Of a stretch of DNA of 64,000 nucleotides, positions 34,799-47,264 are shown in pieces (the stretch's first letter is position 1; every line of letters begins with the position of its first letter). Under the pieces are notes generated by a model that was given only the letters and a program-made list of their open reading frames with translations, was not told where the DNA came from and did no database searches. The DNA is from Anthonomus grandis grandis (lineage: Eukaryota > Arthropoda > Insecta > Coleoptera > Curculionidae), in contig NC_065556.1 in the NCBI RefSeq assembly GCF_022605725.1, positions 6,510,001 through 6,574,000 on the forward strand, written 5' to 3'. Position numbers and translations under genes: made by a program.

Positions 34799-35460
34799 TA
34801 CAGTAAATCTGTGGAAAAAAAGGCCGTTTTGACGAAAAAGTACCTACACACTTTTTTTTTGCGGAAAAGAGAATTCAAGAAGCTTAACTTGAAATTTGTA
34901 ACCTCGATGCGTTTAAAAACCCGGGTTTTTAAAAAAACTCAAAAGTTTTTTGGATTTCATTTATCTCGAGAATGGTAGGTTTTTGGAAAAATTTGTAAGG
35001 ACAAAAAATGTCGGAGACATCATTTTCTACAACTCTTTTCATTGAGTTCACTTTCTGCGATAAAAATAACAAAAAATAGATGGCACCAAAGTACCCAAAA
35101 AAGCGTTTTTTCGCTTGTTCGTCTCGAAAAAACCTATAAAATTCATCTAAAATATTTTCTTGGCCGATAAACCGTTCCTCAGTTATAGCGTCTCAAATCT
35201 GTCCCCGTAGAATTTCTATTGTAATCGAGTAACATTAAATTTTTGTGGGACAGCGTTTTTAGAGCATCTGCTCCAGCACCTTAAATTGCCGATTTAATTT
35301 TTTTAAGTTTTCCAACTTTGTTTATATTATTATTACATTATGCACTTATGTTCTTCTATGTATTATTATTGCAAAAGGGTTTTTATAAACGATCATGATC
35401 TTTTTTTTGTGATTTTTTTAATTTTATAAATATCGCAGTTTATCTGTGCATCACCGACTA

Positions 35461-35490
35461 AGTTAATTTAATTTTATTAGGTTATATATA

Positions 35491-35531
<41 letters not shown>

Positions 35532-35654
35532 AAGAACAGAGTTGACATCATTACAGCCATAGTCTGCTCAGGCTATTCTTAAAAACGGACAGTGAACTAC
35601 TACATAAATCAATGTTATGAGCATTATTATATATGTTATATATGTTATATATGT

Positions 35655-35690
<36 letters not shown>

Positions 35691-35790
35691 TATATCTAAG
35701 AACAGAGTTGACATCATTACAGCCATAGTCTGCTCAGGCTATTCTTAAAAACGGACAGTGAACTACTACATAAATCAATGTTATGAGCCT
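35461..35790. repeat. TA-rich microsatellites and a duplicated LINE tail
   Basis: A segment of about 105 bp starting CTAAGAACAGAGTTGACATC occurs at 35529 and again at 35696, each preceded by a long (TA)n run. A TATATGTTA unit is repeated three times at 35629-35660. The duplicated piece is the 3' tail of the LINE to the right. Confidence 0.8.
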
Positions 35791-35799
35791 TTAAGACAT

Positions 35800-38700
35800 T
35801 CATCGGCCATATTCAGTTCTGTGTATAGGAACATGATAAAGGTCAAAATTGCGTAGAGTTCTATTTGGATCATTGAGTCCCACTTTAGAAAGAAGGTCAG
35901 GAGCATTAATCATGCCATTAACCAGCTTAAAGACAAGACAAAGATCAGCGTTCACACGCCTTTTCGCCAATATATCCAGGTTAAGTCTTACTCTCATGTC
36001 CTCACGATGAAACTCGTCAAAGCTAATGCCCATTCTAAATGCAGCACACCGTAAAAATCCATCTGGCACTCTCTCAATCATATCTATTGAATTCTGATAT
36101 AGAGAAGACCACACTACTGAAGAAAATTCAATATTCGATCTAACCAGTAAGACATAAAAGAGTCTATAGGCTTGCAGAGAGAGATGTGAACTATACCTGT
36201 TTACAGCACCCAACACTCTTAGTCCCTTTAAAGTTATTTTAGAGATGTGATGAACAAATCTCAGATGCTAATCAAACCACACGCCCAAATACTTTACTAC
36301 GTCACATACTGCAAGGACTTACCAAGGATACTATATGTAGAATTGAATCTCTTCGAACCTCTATGAAATGATATGTAGCAACACTTGGAAATATTGAGCC
36401 TCAATCCGTTCATCACTGACCACACAAAGCATCAAGGTCTTCCTGAAGTTTGGCTATATCATTCACCTGCTTAATCTGCATATAGAGCTTCAGGTCTTCA
36501 GCAAACATACTTACAGAACTATGATTGATCACATTAACAATATCATTACAAATAGATTAAAGAGCAGAGGGGACAGTGAGATCCCTGAGGAACCCCTAAG
36601 ACTACATTAGTAGGTGCAGAAGTACAGCCATGCACCTTCACACTCTGAGTTCTTCCTATCAGAAAACTCTTTAGCCATTTTAAGAGGGAGTCATGAGAAC
36701 CAGCACTTTCCAACTTGGCCAGCAAGAGACCAAAGTTCACCCTGTCGAAGGCCTTGGAGAAGTCGGTATAGACCGCATCAGTCTGAACCCCCCTCTCCAA
36801 AGCCCCCAACAGATCACACTCGTATTGAACCAAACTGCTGGTGGTGGATTTCCCAGAAGAGAATCCTGACTGTTTTTCACTAATGATTCCTTTGCATTGC
36901 CATGTTAGCTGACCGCAAACGAAACTATCAAACAATTTGGCTAATGAGTTTTGAATACATACTCCATGATAATTGGCAATATCCCCCCTATTGCCAGCCT
37001 TAAATATCGGCATGATGAAACTGTGCTTCTAAGCTTCTGGGAAGGTAGAGTCCTGTAAAGACATATTAAAGATCATCTGGAGAGGCCAACTAATTGTATA
37101 AATACAGTTCTTTAAAAAGACATTAGGTATATTACCTGGCCCACAGATAAACTTGTTAGGTAATTTCTGGATCTTAGAAAATACCTCCGAGAGAGTGAAG
37201 CGTCCAACAATAATATTCTGGGAACCAAATTCAAGAGAATCAGGAATGAGATAAGTAGAGTTGTCGTAAACTGTAGCAAAAAACTTTGCAAACAAATTAG
37301 TAATTGCTTCCCTAATCTGTGCCATTTCCTGGCCCAAAAACATCGAATTTGGAAATGCATTGCTCTTTCTTTTGTCATCGACAAACCTCTAAAAGTAACG
37401 ACTATCATCCACCACTGACCTCTCCACTTTACCAATATATTCACTAAAGCAACGATCGTGTTCTACTTTACATCGAGATCTAAGGGTCGAAAAACGAGCA
37501 TAAGAGTCAGGTGAGGGAGTAGACGTATATTTCCTGTGTGCAGCCTTCTTTTTACAAATTAAGTCTTTATGTAAAGGACTAAACCATTTAGGAAAAGATG
37601 AAGACCTTAGTCTCTTTTTAGGAACATACAAATCAAGGCAATCCTGTCAAATATCATTTAACTTACCCGCATCAACATTCAACCCATCAAAATTCATACT
37701 CCAATCAATAGCCCTCAAATGAAAGTTAATAGCCCCAAAGTCGGCATTCGAAAATCGAAATAAAATTCATCGAGCATTAGTGAAGATGAGTCAGTTTGAA
37801 TATTAATATGATAAGAAATGTGGTGCAAACTATTACTAAAAATGCAGTTAACAGCAGCTGAAATATTAACATTATGCAAATCAGAAAATACTAAATCTAA
37901 AAATGTGTTTCTGTTAAAACATTTCAGCTAATAGTCGGGCTGGATAGTGTTCATTGTAAGCTACACAAACCCCATCAACATCATTTGACCAAACCGCCTC
38001 AGGTAGGTTGTAATCACCGAACACCAGCACCGATGATTGTTGGTAGCTTTCACAGATTTCATGAACTGACATCCCATATAACTCGTACTTATCGCGTGTA
38101 GCATTTGGTGAAATATACACTCCACCAAAAACAAATGACTTCTTGCAAATATTTACTTCTACATATACTTGCTCCACTGAGATCTAAGGAGTAGCAATTT
38201 TTCTAGAACTAAATTTATTACTAATTGCTATAAGCACCCCACCACCTCTAATCTTTGTACTTGATTTCAGGCTACGGTCAGTGCGGTAGATGGTATACCC
38301 AGGCACAAGGATTTCACTGTCAGAGATATCTTCATTCAACCAAGTCTCAACTAGCATTATGACAGAATAGTCAGACAGCTGCACTCCGTGATGAGATTGT
38401 TCAATTTTAGTGCGCATACCACCAACATTTTGGCAGTAGAGGCTTAATCGTTTTTTGAGCTTAATCGTTTTTTGAGAAATCCCTATTAGATGCAGCAAGT
38501 GAATATCAAACTTGTAGACTGGATTTTTGCAAAAATATTGAGCCATTTCTCTTTTTTCTGAACCGATTTGAACATTTTAAATATTTACCCTTTCTTTTAA
38601 GAGACGTGTCGCTTATAGATCACCATCTTGAGACCTCACATTTTTCAACGGCACGATCTTGAGCACTCCTCTAATGTACTTGATTCCCAGATTTTGTTCT

Positions 38701-38990
38701 CCATTATTAAGGCGATTCGAAACAGTAAGCTTTAGTTCCTTAAACTGCTTTCTCTGGAGAAAAGTCTGATCAAGCATTATAATTTCTAGAGTAATAATTA
38801 CAAACAACTTTAATTATTAAATATAAATTAATAAGTAATGACAGATAATTTCACTGTAATTATAACCACATAATAGTGATAAGCGCAACAAGCTGACAGA
38901 ACAAGGATTAATATAAGTACAAAATATTTTAAACGAAGATTATTATGAAAGAAACAATTTTTATCGAATTATTTCACAGTTTACCAACAA
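35800..38990 (-). pseudogene. Jockey/CR1-type LINE, endonuclease plus reverse transcriptase, decayed
   Basis: Reading leftward: an endonuclease region (38546-37914) with LSLYCQNVGGMRTK, LVETWLNEDI and VLVFGDYNLPEAVW, then a linker, then RT (37343-36280) with GPGNIPNVFLKNC, MPIFKAGNRGDIANYHGVC, YTDFSKAFDRVNFGLLL and VLGVPQGSHCPLC. The C-terminal part (36216-35800) has GAVNRYSSHLSLQAYRLFYV. The catalytic box reads FAED in place of FADD near 36505, and several stops and frameshifts separate the pieces. 38807-38613 may be the end of ORF1 but I cannot confirm it. The tail ends in the TA-rich duplicated segment. Confidence 0.8.
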
Positions 38991-39640
38991 GGAATATTCT
39001 AACAAGATAATTTATAATTTTTTTTTATTATAAATGTTATACGACTGCGCATGAAATTTTTCTTATATCTCTTCTGACCAATGTAGTTAACATTCATATA
39101 CTATTTTCTTAAATAATCATATCATATTTTTTATTTTCCTATTATTGCTCATTATTATTATTTATAATTGTGCAATTGAAAATATTTTTTCTTATTGTAA
39201 ATATGGAAGAAAATTTTTAAATATTTTGAGTATGAAAAAACTGGATTTCATCATACAAAGCAAAATGGTCGTAAATGTAGACGCTATAACTAGGGAACGG
39301 TTTATCGGCCAAGAAAATTTTTTAAATGAATTTTGTAGGTTTTTTTGAGATGAACAACTCTTTTATTGACAATGTTGCAATAAAGACATTTTTTCTATCC
39401 CAAAAAGCAAAAAAACTGAGAGCGGTTGTAGAAAATGATGTCATCGACATTTTTTGTGCTTACAAATTTTTCCAAAAACTTACCATTCCCGAGATAAATG
39501 AAATTTAAAAGTTTTTTCAAAAACCCGGTAGGCGTCGAGGTCACAAATTTCAAGTTAAGCTTTTTGAATGCTCTTTTAACGATTTCTGCAAAAAAATTGT
39601 GTAGGAACTTTTTCGTCACAAATTTGACAGATTTACTGTA

Positions 39641-40316
39641 CTATAGTGATTATTTAATCAAATTTTAAAATTTCCAAACATCTGTGTTAACTGCGAGAAC
39701 AAATAAAGGCATTGAAACGTGAAAAATAATTGTGATTGGTGCTACAATAAAATTAAATAAAATTACTTTTAAGCTATGTCTACATCTATCTACATGTTTG
39801 GGACACAGTGGTGTCCAGCATCAAGGGATAAAAGGTTTAAAATTGGTATTCAATATACGCCCTAGGGTTTGATTCCATGTCACCAACCTATTTGTTATTA
39901 ATGTTTTTTTTATTAATTGCTTTTATTGTTTAAGCTTTTCTAATACATCGATCCGCCATTTCTAATAGAGACACAGTCTCTATTTCTTACTTTGCTGGTG
40001 GTCACCTTTATCGTCATTTCTTCTTTCATTCTGTTAAATGGCTGGCTAATGCTACCATTCAATCAACTCTTTCCTTGTTCTTATCTCTGTTGTATATACA
40101 AGCTTCTTTGCCCGGCACAAGACAACAAAAATCAGGGGATTAAGTCAGACAATCGAAAGAGACTAAAGAAATTAAGTCAGCTATCATACTCTTCAACATT
40201 TGCACCTATATTGCGGACTCTCTGTACATGGGTATACTATAAAAACCCAACACTACCTACACACCAGTTGATTTGAAAATAATTTGACACAATAGGCCTT
40301 TCAGTTTATTTTTCAT
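39641..40316. other. Spacer, no gene recognised
   Basis: One 94-codon plus-strand frame (39992-40276) has no family resemblance that I can see. Confidence 0.4.
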
Positions 40317-41459
40317 TTAACCCATTAGTGCCGAAAGTTAGTTTTTGTTTTATTTTTAAATTATAATTAGAAAAAATACCTTATTATGGGTCTAATAAAC
40401 ATAAAAAAAATGTTTTTTAAGTTTTAGTTCACTAAAGCCTTTGTTTTAGGGCGTCCCTTTAGAGGGACGCTGGGCAAAAGGAAAAAAAATAATTAAAGTA
40501 AGATAACATGCTTATTATGTTTTGTATATAATTACATTACATTTTAGTTATCATGGTAAAGTTTGAAACAAATTTTAGGATGCAATGCAATGTTATACTT
40601 TTCGCAGATGAATTGACTTTTTTTTCCACATAGGGCACATCGGCGGTCAGTTTCATTGTAGGCTATCAGATGCCCAATATTATTGAATCGTACGTCATGT
40701 AATAGTCGAGGCACTGGTTTTTCCTTGCAGGAGTTTAGTACCAAAACTTTTCAAAAAACTTAGCGATATGTATCGTGGAAACGCCAATAAACTAACAGAG
40801 ACAGGATGATTTGTTTTCAATTTTCGCATAAGTAACCAAGCATTCACAACAGATACATCTAATAAATATAAGACTAGTGGCCAATACCATTTTCTTTGTC
40901 AAAATCTTGATCTATAAGCCGCAACAAGACCATCTAATTTGTCCACACCACCCCTATATTTATTATAGTTAGCTACTATTTTCGGCTGAGGAACGGTCTT
41001 CTTAGATCGGGTAACCCTGTCCCAACGAAGTGTGTTAGTTACTTCAGTGGTTTCAAAATTGGATGCAACAGAAACAATTTTATTATCTTTTCATTGTACG
41101 TGCATGCTGGTGTCATTTCGATAATACTTATAGTTTCCCCTTTGCTGATTATTCCATTCCTTCTTAGTTTGTACCGGACATTTCTCTAAACGATTATAAT
41201 TATAAAAGCACAATAATTGTTTTTCGATAAATCGTCAGAGAGGAAGGCCTGTAAAGTAATTTTATTACATAATTACATCTCCACCCAAACCAAATTTCTT
41301 TTATTTTTCTTTGTTTTGATTTTTTCCGGTATAAATCTCAAAACCATACATGTATCCGCTACTCGAACAAATAGCCCAATTTTTGTAGCCAAATCTTATG
41401 GGCTTACACCGAATGTATTGCTTGGCATAATGTTTTTCATAATTTCATTATTGTTTTTT

Positions 41460-41696
41460 TTTCTCTCACTTCTTCTATTATAAGCCTTAACAGAATCTAG
41501 GAAGTTGTTTCCTTCTTTTCTGAAAGTCTAAATGCATGGCTTATTAGTTGCCTTACTTGTGTTAACTAAATTCTTTATATAACCTATTGTTTTTAATATG
41601 CTCTCTTTGTTTAATATTCTAATATTCAATTCCATGTATATAATCATATTACCTTCTGTAATTATGCTTTTTTTGTATTGGTGGCTAATAAACGTC
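41460..41696. other. Unassigned ~235 bp between the R4/Dong tail and the piggyBac remnant
   Basis: piggyBac coding resumes at about 41450, but a recognisable R4/Dong 3' end with a short TAA run lies at 41697-41712. The AT-rich sequence between fits neither. It could be 3' UTR, or an older insert into which the retrotransposon went. Confidence 0.4.
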
Positions 41697-41792
41697 TTAT
41701 TATTATTATTATAGATTTTTGCCTTGCGGCAATCACACTCCCGTTTTACGGGGAACATTCACTTATCCCAGATATCTATGTTATCAAAAGGA

Positions 41793-42203
41793 TTAAGCTC
41801 TGAGGGGACCCTTTCCAGGTTGTCGGGCCCTGGATGGTGTTCGGTCTTCTGTACCCATGAACTTTCTGACGACCCGTGCTGTCCCCAGTAGCACCGCTTT
41901 TTGCATGTTTTTGTAGTGGTGCTCACTTAGTCCCAGTTGTTTGAGGTTCTCTACAAGGGTTTTTGGTATAAGTCCAGTTGACGAGATTATTATCGGAATT
42001 GTTTGAACATGCTCCATCTCCCATTGCCGTCTGATTTGCCCTTCAAGATCTCGATATTTGATGATCTTTTCGTTGTATTTTCCTTGGAGGTTATTGTTAT
42101 TAGGTATAGCAACGTCAATCAGCGTGGTTCTCTTTAGTCGCTTATCCACCAGGATAAGATCTGGTCTGAATAAAGGGGAGGAGAAAGTAAACTCAAAGTC
42201 CAA
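41793..42203 (-). pseudogene. Restriction-like endonuclease domain of the R4/Dong element
   Basis: FRPDLILVDKRLKRTTLIDVAIP and then EKIIKYRDLEGQI are the PD...D/E-type nuclease motifs of R2/R4 elements, which nick the target DNA to prime reverse transcription. The end IPIIISSTGLIPKTLVENLKQ and NMQKAVLLGTARVVRKFM matches the conserved R4 C-terminus. It starts abruptly; the preceding zinc-knuckle region is missing. Confidence 0.8.
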
Positions 42204-42490
42204 GTCTCATAATCAAGCGTCTATTTAAAGGTTACGCGTTTCGCCGCATTAGGGCATCATCAGACCTAAGTAAAATTAACAAAATTAAATAATATGGAGC
42301 AGAACGCTAATTAACAGAAAAGACATACCTATAATAATATATAAATACAAAAAACTGCACACTGACTCACACTAACATAAAAATTAAATAAGTTTATACC
42401 ATCGTGTATCGTTATTGACTAAAATATGAATTATAAAACGCCAAATATCACATCCAGTAAATTCTTTACATATTATTTTAATTTATTATT
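42204..42490. repeat. Foreign segment replacing part of the R4/Dong ORF
   Basis: About 287 bp with stops in all frames sits between the RT end (SNYWLTSGQLFP) and the nuclease. R4 proteins normally have about 110 residues with a CCHC motif here, so the segment replaces coding, not merely interrupts it. It contains GGTTACGCGTTTCGCC and GGGCATCATCAGACC, a style seen in dispersed insect repeats. Confidence 0.6.
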
Positions 42491-44086
42491 TTAGGGAAAC
42501 AGTTGTCCCGAAGTTAACCAGTAGTTTGACGCGTTGGTGTCGACATGTCCCTGGCTAACCTCGTTGACGTGTCTCCCGTGCAGTGGTTTTTGTGCCCATG
42601 ATCGATGTTTTTCTTCATCAGTGACGTGGTGACTTTCGATTTCGCGATGCTTCAGTTTTAGAGGTGTAGAGTCATCGACCTCGCATATAGTACGGTGCAG
42701 AGCGGACGATCTAGCCTTTTCATGAAAGAAATTTCTCAGAACTGAAATTTGTCGGTCTAACTGTTTGCCAATGTCTGCCAATCCTCTACCTCCCTGATAT
42801 CTTGGTAGCGTAGTTCTTTCTGTGGCATTTCGAGGGTGGTGTTTTTGAGCCTTAGTCAATAATGTTTGTGCCTTCCGTTGCAAGTTCTGGATGTCCGTCT
42901 TGCTCCATCCCACAATTCCAAAGGAATATGTTAGTGCTGTACAGGCATACGTATTCAACGCCTTAAATAGATTCTTACTGTTGAGGCTCGTTTTCACTAT
43001 GTGCTTTACTCTTGTTGTAAACTCAGCAGTGAGTTGATCTTTCATTGTTCGGTGGTCTATTCGCGCTGCCTGCACCATTCCCAGGTATTTGTATGTATCA
43101 CCCTCTTCCATGGCATCTATAGTTTGGCCATCCTGCATCTCGAAGGATCCCGGCTGCATCTTTCCTCGTACAATGTTGTTAATACGATACTTATCCAGCC
43201 CAAACCTCATTCCGATAGTAGCAGACACTTTCTCCACGATGTTCAGCATCTGATCCAGTTGATTACTAGTGGCACCCATTAGCTTCAGATCGTCCATATA
43301 GAGCAAATGATTGACTCTTGCGATTTCCCTACTATTCTTCTTAATAGCAAAGCCGTAAGAGGTGGAATTGAGTCGAGATGATAGAGGATTCATGGCTAGA
43401 CAGAACCAAAGTGGACTCAGAGAGTCGCCCTGGAATATACCCTTACGGATCGGTATTGTGTTTGTCTCAATACTCTCTCCAGTAGGAAGTTGTAGATGCA
43501 TAGTTGTTCTCCATATCGCCATTGTGCTCTCCAGTAGAGTCACAATGCGTTCATCTATTTTATATATCCTAAGGACATCAATAAGCCATTCATGTGGGAT
43601 AGAATCGAAGGCCTTCTTGTAATCGACATAGGCGGTGTAGAGATTTCTCTTATTACTATAGGCCTGGTTGCAAATTACGGAGTCGATGGTCAATTGCTCC
43701 TTACAGTCCATGTCTCCCCTAGCACATCCCTTCTGTTGAACAGCAATAATGTTGTTGTCCTCGCAATGTTGGTATATGCGCTCTGTAAGACACGCGGTTA
43801 TCAGCTTATACAGTATTGGTAAACATGTTATTGGCCGATATTTCGCTGGATCTTGTGTGTTCTGTGGATCTTTTGATTGCAGAAAAGTTGATCCCTGAGT
43901 GAGGAACGTTGGAAGTTTGTTCGGTTCCATCAGCAGATCATTTATTAGTGTGGTCAGTTGTTTGTGGGTTGACCACAGCTTTTTGATCCAATAATTATGT
44001 ACGTGGTCTGGACCAGGAGCTTTCCAGTTGTGAAGGCCTTTAATTATAGTGGAGACCTCTTTAACGGTAAATGGCTGATGATGCAT
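42491..44086 (-). CDS. Reverse transcriptase of the R4/Dong element (partial polyprotein)
   Basis: A 531-codon open frame. RT motifs in order: WKAPGPDHVHNYWIKKL, YRPITCLPILYKLITACL, YVDYKKAFDSIPHEWL, GIFQGDSLSPLWFCLAMNP, and the catalytic LLYMDDLKLMGAT with intact YMDD. The C-terminal thumb-like region (RNATERTTLPRYQGGRGLAD, IGKQLDRQISVLRNFFHE) matches R4 proteins. It is open but separated from its nuclease by the foreign segment, and upstream coding is interrupted, so the full polyprotein cannot be made as one frame. Confidence 0.88.
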   Translation of the reverse strand: MHHQPFTVKEVSTIIKGLHNWKAPGPDHVHNYWIKKLWSTHKQLTTLINDLLMEPNKLPTFLTQGSTFLQSKDPQNTQDPAKYRPITCLPILYKLITACLTERIYQHCEDNNIIAVQQKGCARGDMDCKEQLTIDSVICNQAYSNKRNLYTAYVDYKKAFDSIPHEWLIDVLRIYKIDERIVTLLESTMAIWRTTMHLQLPTGESIETNTIPIRKGIFQGDSLSPLWFCLAMNPLSSRLNSTSYGFAIKKNSREIARVNHLLYMDDLKLMGATSNQLDQMLNIVEKVSATIGMRFGLDKYRINNIVRGKMQPGSFEMQDGQTIDAMEEGDTYKYLGMVQAARIDHRTMKDQLTAEFTTRVKHIVKTSLNSKNLFKALNTYACTALTYSFGIVGWSKTDIQNLQRKAQTLLTKAQKHHPRNATERTTLPRYQGGRGLADIGKQLDRQISVLRNFFHEKARSSALHRTICEVDDSTPLKLKHREIESHHVTDEEKHRSWAQKPLHGRHVNEVSQGHVDTNASNYWLTSGQLFP

Positions 44087-44352
44087 TTGCTCGAAAAGTT
44101 GAGACTTTTGTCGCTCTTCATCTATCCAACTTGCCTGGTTATTACATGGTGTTGTCGTTGTTAATTGACTACTCCAGAATGTTGAAATTTCATCGCTGGT
44201 TGGATAGTTATTTTCGCAAGGACTGGTTGAAAACTTAAGTTTTCTATAAAAAGATTTCTCCGAGCGTACGAAAAGCGCGTTGTCCTGCTTTCTGCTATTG
44301 CTGGATTTATATCTTTTAAACCGTCCTGCATATACCGATAATTTTTGTTTCA

Positions 44353-44660
44353 GTGTATCTAAACATTCTTCAGGTGTTCGATTTTCTGGGTTATATTATT
44401 ATGGGTTATATGATTATATTGGGCATGATGCTGGTAACGACTCATGATTGCTGTTACGTTCTTTCGTGTCTTAGATGTTCGCACTCCTCCGATAAATGCG
44501 ATGAGCTGCCCTACATCTTTCCGAATGGAGTCGATCCTGGTCTGCAACCTTCTTGCCCATGGTGGTGGTCCCCTTGATACCAAATTGTTTTTACCACGCT
44601 TAGCATTAGGCTTGACACCCAGAGTTCTGGTGACAAATGTCGCTGCACAGTAGATCAGCA
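44353..44660 (-). pseudogene. R4/Dong ORF fragment upstream of the RT
   Basis: The minus strand gives VSRGPPPWARRLQTRIDSIR and FIGGVRTSKTRKN, basic sequence placed between the N-terminal region and the RT, consistent with the R4 linker. Frames shift at both ends. Confidence 0.5.
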
Positions 44661-44699
44661 GGTGTAACTGTTCTAAACTGCCAGTTTCCTATAGGTGTT

Positions 44700-45305
44700 C
44701 TGGTAAAATATTGTTATGAGTTACTTATTATATTGGGTATTACGTCACTTATAGCAAAAATCAACTTAGAGATTTTTTATCTCACACGCTCAACAATTGA
44801 AAAGAAGAAGAAAATAGACTTATTCACGTATTTAAAAGAAATATGAACTTAAATCTGTAACGATACCGTTCGATATACTTAATTTAATTTAAGTTCAATA
44901 AGTTTTAAATACAATAATTTACTTGAGGTATAATAGATTTTTATATACCTAGGAGCTGAGGTTTAATCTATTAATCTCTGAGCTCGTTTCTTCTTTTCAA
45001 TATCCTACCTAACTTTGTTATGAATATTACGAGACTACATTGCTGAAATGTTTCTCAATTTGAGAAGGTCTTCTTGTTTTTTTTTATCGTTTTTTAATTG
45101 TAATATTCATAACATATTGAAAAGAAGAAACGAGCTCAGAGATTAATAGATTGAACCTCAGCTCCTAGGTTCTATTTTCTTCTTCTTTTCAATTGTTGAG
45201 CGTGTGAGATAAACATTTTTAAATTGATTTTTGCTATAAGTGACGTAATACCCAATATAGTAAGTAACTCGTTATGAATTCGTCACAACAATACAGATTT
45301 TACTT
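44700..45305. mobile_element. Foldback element inserted in the R4/Dong ORF
   Basis: Nested inverted repeats: the outer arms (about 44705-44817 and 45172-45300) share CAACAATTGAAAAGAAGAAG and TTGGGTATTACGTCACTTAT. The inner arms (44947-45003 and 45116-45172) share CTAGGAGCTGAGGTT and CTGAGCTCGTTTCTTCTTTT. It is noncoding. A related but diverged single arm lies at 53965-54115. Confidence 0.8.
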
Positions 45306-45339
45306 AAAATATTTTTGTTCAACGTTTCCAGAACTGTTG

Positions 45340-46061
45340 CAATCTACGTGAAGAATTCACTTTTAGTATTGGGGGTCTAAGCAGCGGACTTGTTCCATCG
45401 AATTCCATCAATGCCCTTCTGAATTCTGCCTGAAGTTTTTCAAGATCTTCTTTAACATTTTGCGTATCATAGTCACGGATTTCAGTGAACATTAGTTGTT
45501 GAATTGGTTCAAGTAGCTAGTGTTCAGCTTGTGCTTCCGCGTTTGGTATTTCTGGTGAAGCAGGGTTATTATTCAGTTCAAGTTCCACTTCTCGTCTAAT
45601 GGTTGCTAATCGAGTTTCTGGGATAAGGTTGTTCCTTAGGATTACACGGTACTGGTCTGCAACGCGCTGTTCGGTCACATTTAGTTCTGGATATGTCTCG
45701 CAGAATTCGTAAAGTTGTTGCCAATATCCGACCATCTCCCTTTCATTGTTGGTGATTCTGTAGATGATTCGCTGATTATGGTTTCATTAATAAACATAGT
45801 CCATTTCATGCGCCTTCTTGGTAGTCCCGCTTGGGTGAGCACTGGCTGAATTTCCTGTGCAGCACCTTCAGCAGGAGGAGCTCTTGGTGGTGAGTTGCTC
45901 CGTTGTCGAGCTGTAATTGTTTGAATGATAGGGGCCCGCCTCCTCAGCACCCTGCCACCGACGTCCCGCATGCTGTTATGTCCAGCGCCGGCTCCAGACA
46001 TGCCCTGGCGATCCCCAGGCAGCGGCATTGTTCCGAGGCTTCTACTTCGTCTACGCTCCAT
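45340..46061 (-). pseudogene. N-terminal region of the R4/Dong polyprotein
   Basis: Two overlapping frames: 46061-45681 (MERRRSRSLGTMPLPGDRQG...) and 45735-45517 (QQLYEFCETYPELNVTEQRV...). Coding continues past a TAG at 45519-45517 as LLEPIQQLMFTEIRDYDTQN. No catalytic domain is seen; the part is Arg/Pro-rich and probably binds RNA. Confidence 0.6.
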
Positions 46062-46186
46062 TTACATGGGTTTTGCTGGTTTTTTGTCCATGAGAGGGTA
46101 ACCTTCTTGCCCCCGACCAGCCAAATGACTGGCCGCAGATATCCCCATTGCAAGGGGCCGCACCCGGTAGGGGTACCAGCAAACCC

Positions 46187-46308
<122 letters not shown>

Positions 46309-47264
46309 GACACCATGCTCTCGTCAATGGATAAATGCTCATCAAAGCTATTGTGTGTTCTAAAATTCAGGTTAGATGATCTATCAAGGGTCTCAATTTA
46401 TAAAGCCTGTCGTCTTGGGGTAATTTTGAATTGTCATTAAAGTGAATATACTTAGTAGAGTCTTATACCGATTTCCACGCATGCTGTTTTTTAATATTTT
46501 TGGGATATCTTCTTCACTCGACCAGTAGAGTCTTCTGTTTGGATATTTTCCATATCCCGATAAAAGAAACGCTCCTAGTACCACATGCAGTTCATCCAGA
46601 GTAAAATTTAGTTCTACATTTTGCTGCCGTGCATACCTATTACTTTCCGTAATGATCAACGTCAAAAGTTCTTCAATGAAAAACAATTCGAAAAAATCAA
46701 CCGGGGTAGTTGCATTTTTTAAATCCTGTTAGGGTTCACTAGGGCTACAGACAATCACAAGGTCACTATTATTTACTCGGCCAGTCTCAGAATCAGGCTC
46801 CCGCCATCTTGATTTTTGGTACGCGTACTCTGTTTGTTGCTTTGTATTGTTATTGCCTTTTAGGTTTTTCTGAAGGACAGATAAGGGCAGTAAATCTTCA
46901 GGGTCAGAATCGTCAAAATCATTTACGTAAGCTATTTCACATTCCTGAGATAGGATTCCGCGAGGTAGGTGATTTATATTCACTGCATGCTTGTCGTCAG
47001 ATTCGTCGCTATCAATTTCAAATAAAAACTTACCCTTAATATAAATAAAACTTACCCTTGACCCCTAGTAGAGTACATGGAGGGATTCATTTTCAATAAC
47101 ACATAAATAATTTCGCGAGAAATAGAAAACAAAAACACCTGACACGTCGAATCAAGTCTGCTAAATACGCTTTGCAACTCTAAGTGCTCGATGTATCCCC
47201 ACTTTTTTTATCGCAAGGAATTTGCTGGTCCCTTATAAGGGACGCTAGGTATTAATGGGTTTAA

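Larger units (their letters stand above)
34801..39638. mobile_element. DNA transposon or foldback with ~400-bp TIRs, interrupted by a LINE
   Basis: The left end CAGTAAATCTGTGGAAAAA and the right end, reversed, CAGTAAATCTGTCAAATTT are flanked by TA (34799-34800 and 39639-39640). The inverted match runs from 34801 to about 35210 and from 39638 down to about 39240, with landmarks such as TTCTTGGCCGATAAACCGTT present in both. Between the arms sits a LINE (35525-38990) and some unassigned sequence. No transposase was recognised, so it is probably non-autonomous. Confidence 0.8.

Noticed and set aside
43001..43822. Plus-strand ORFs within 43001-43822
   Set aside because: Antisense shadows of the R4/Dong reverse transcriptase.
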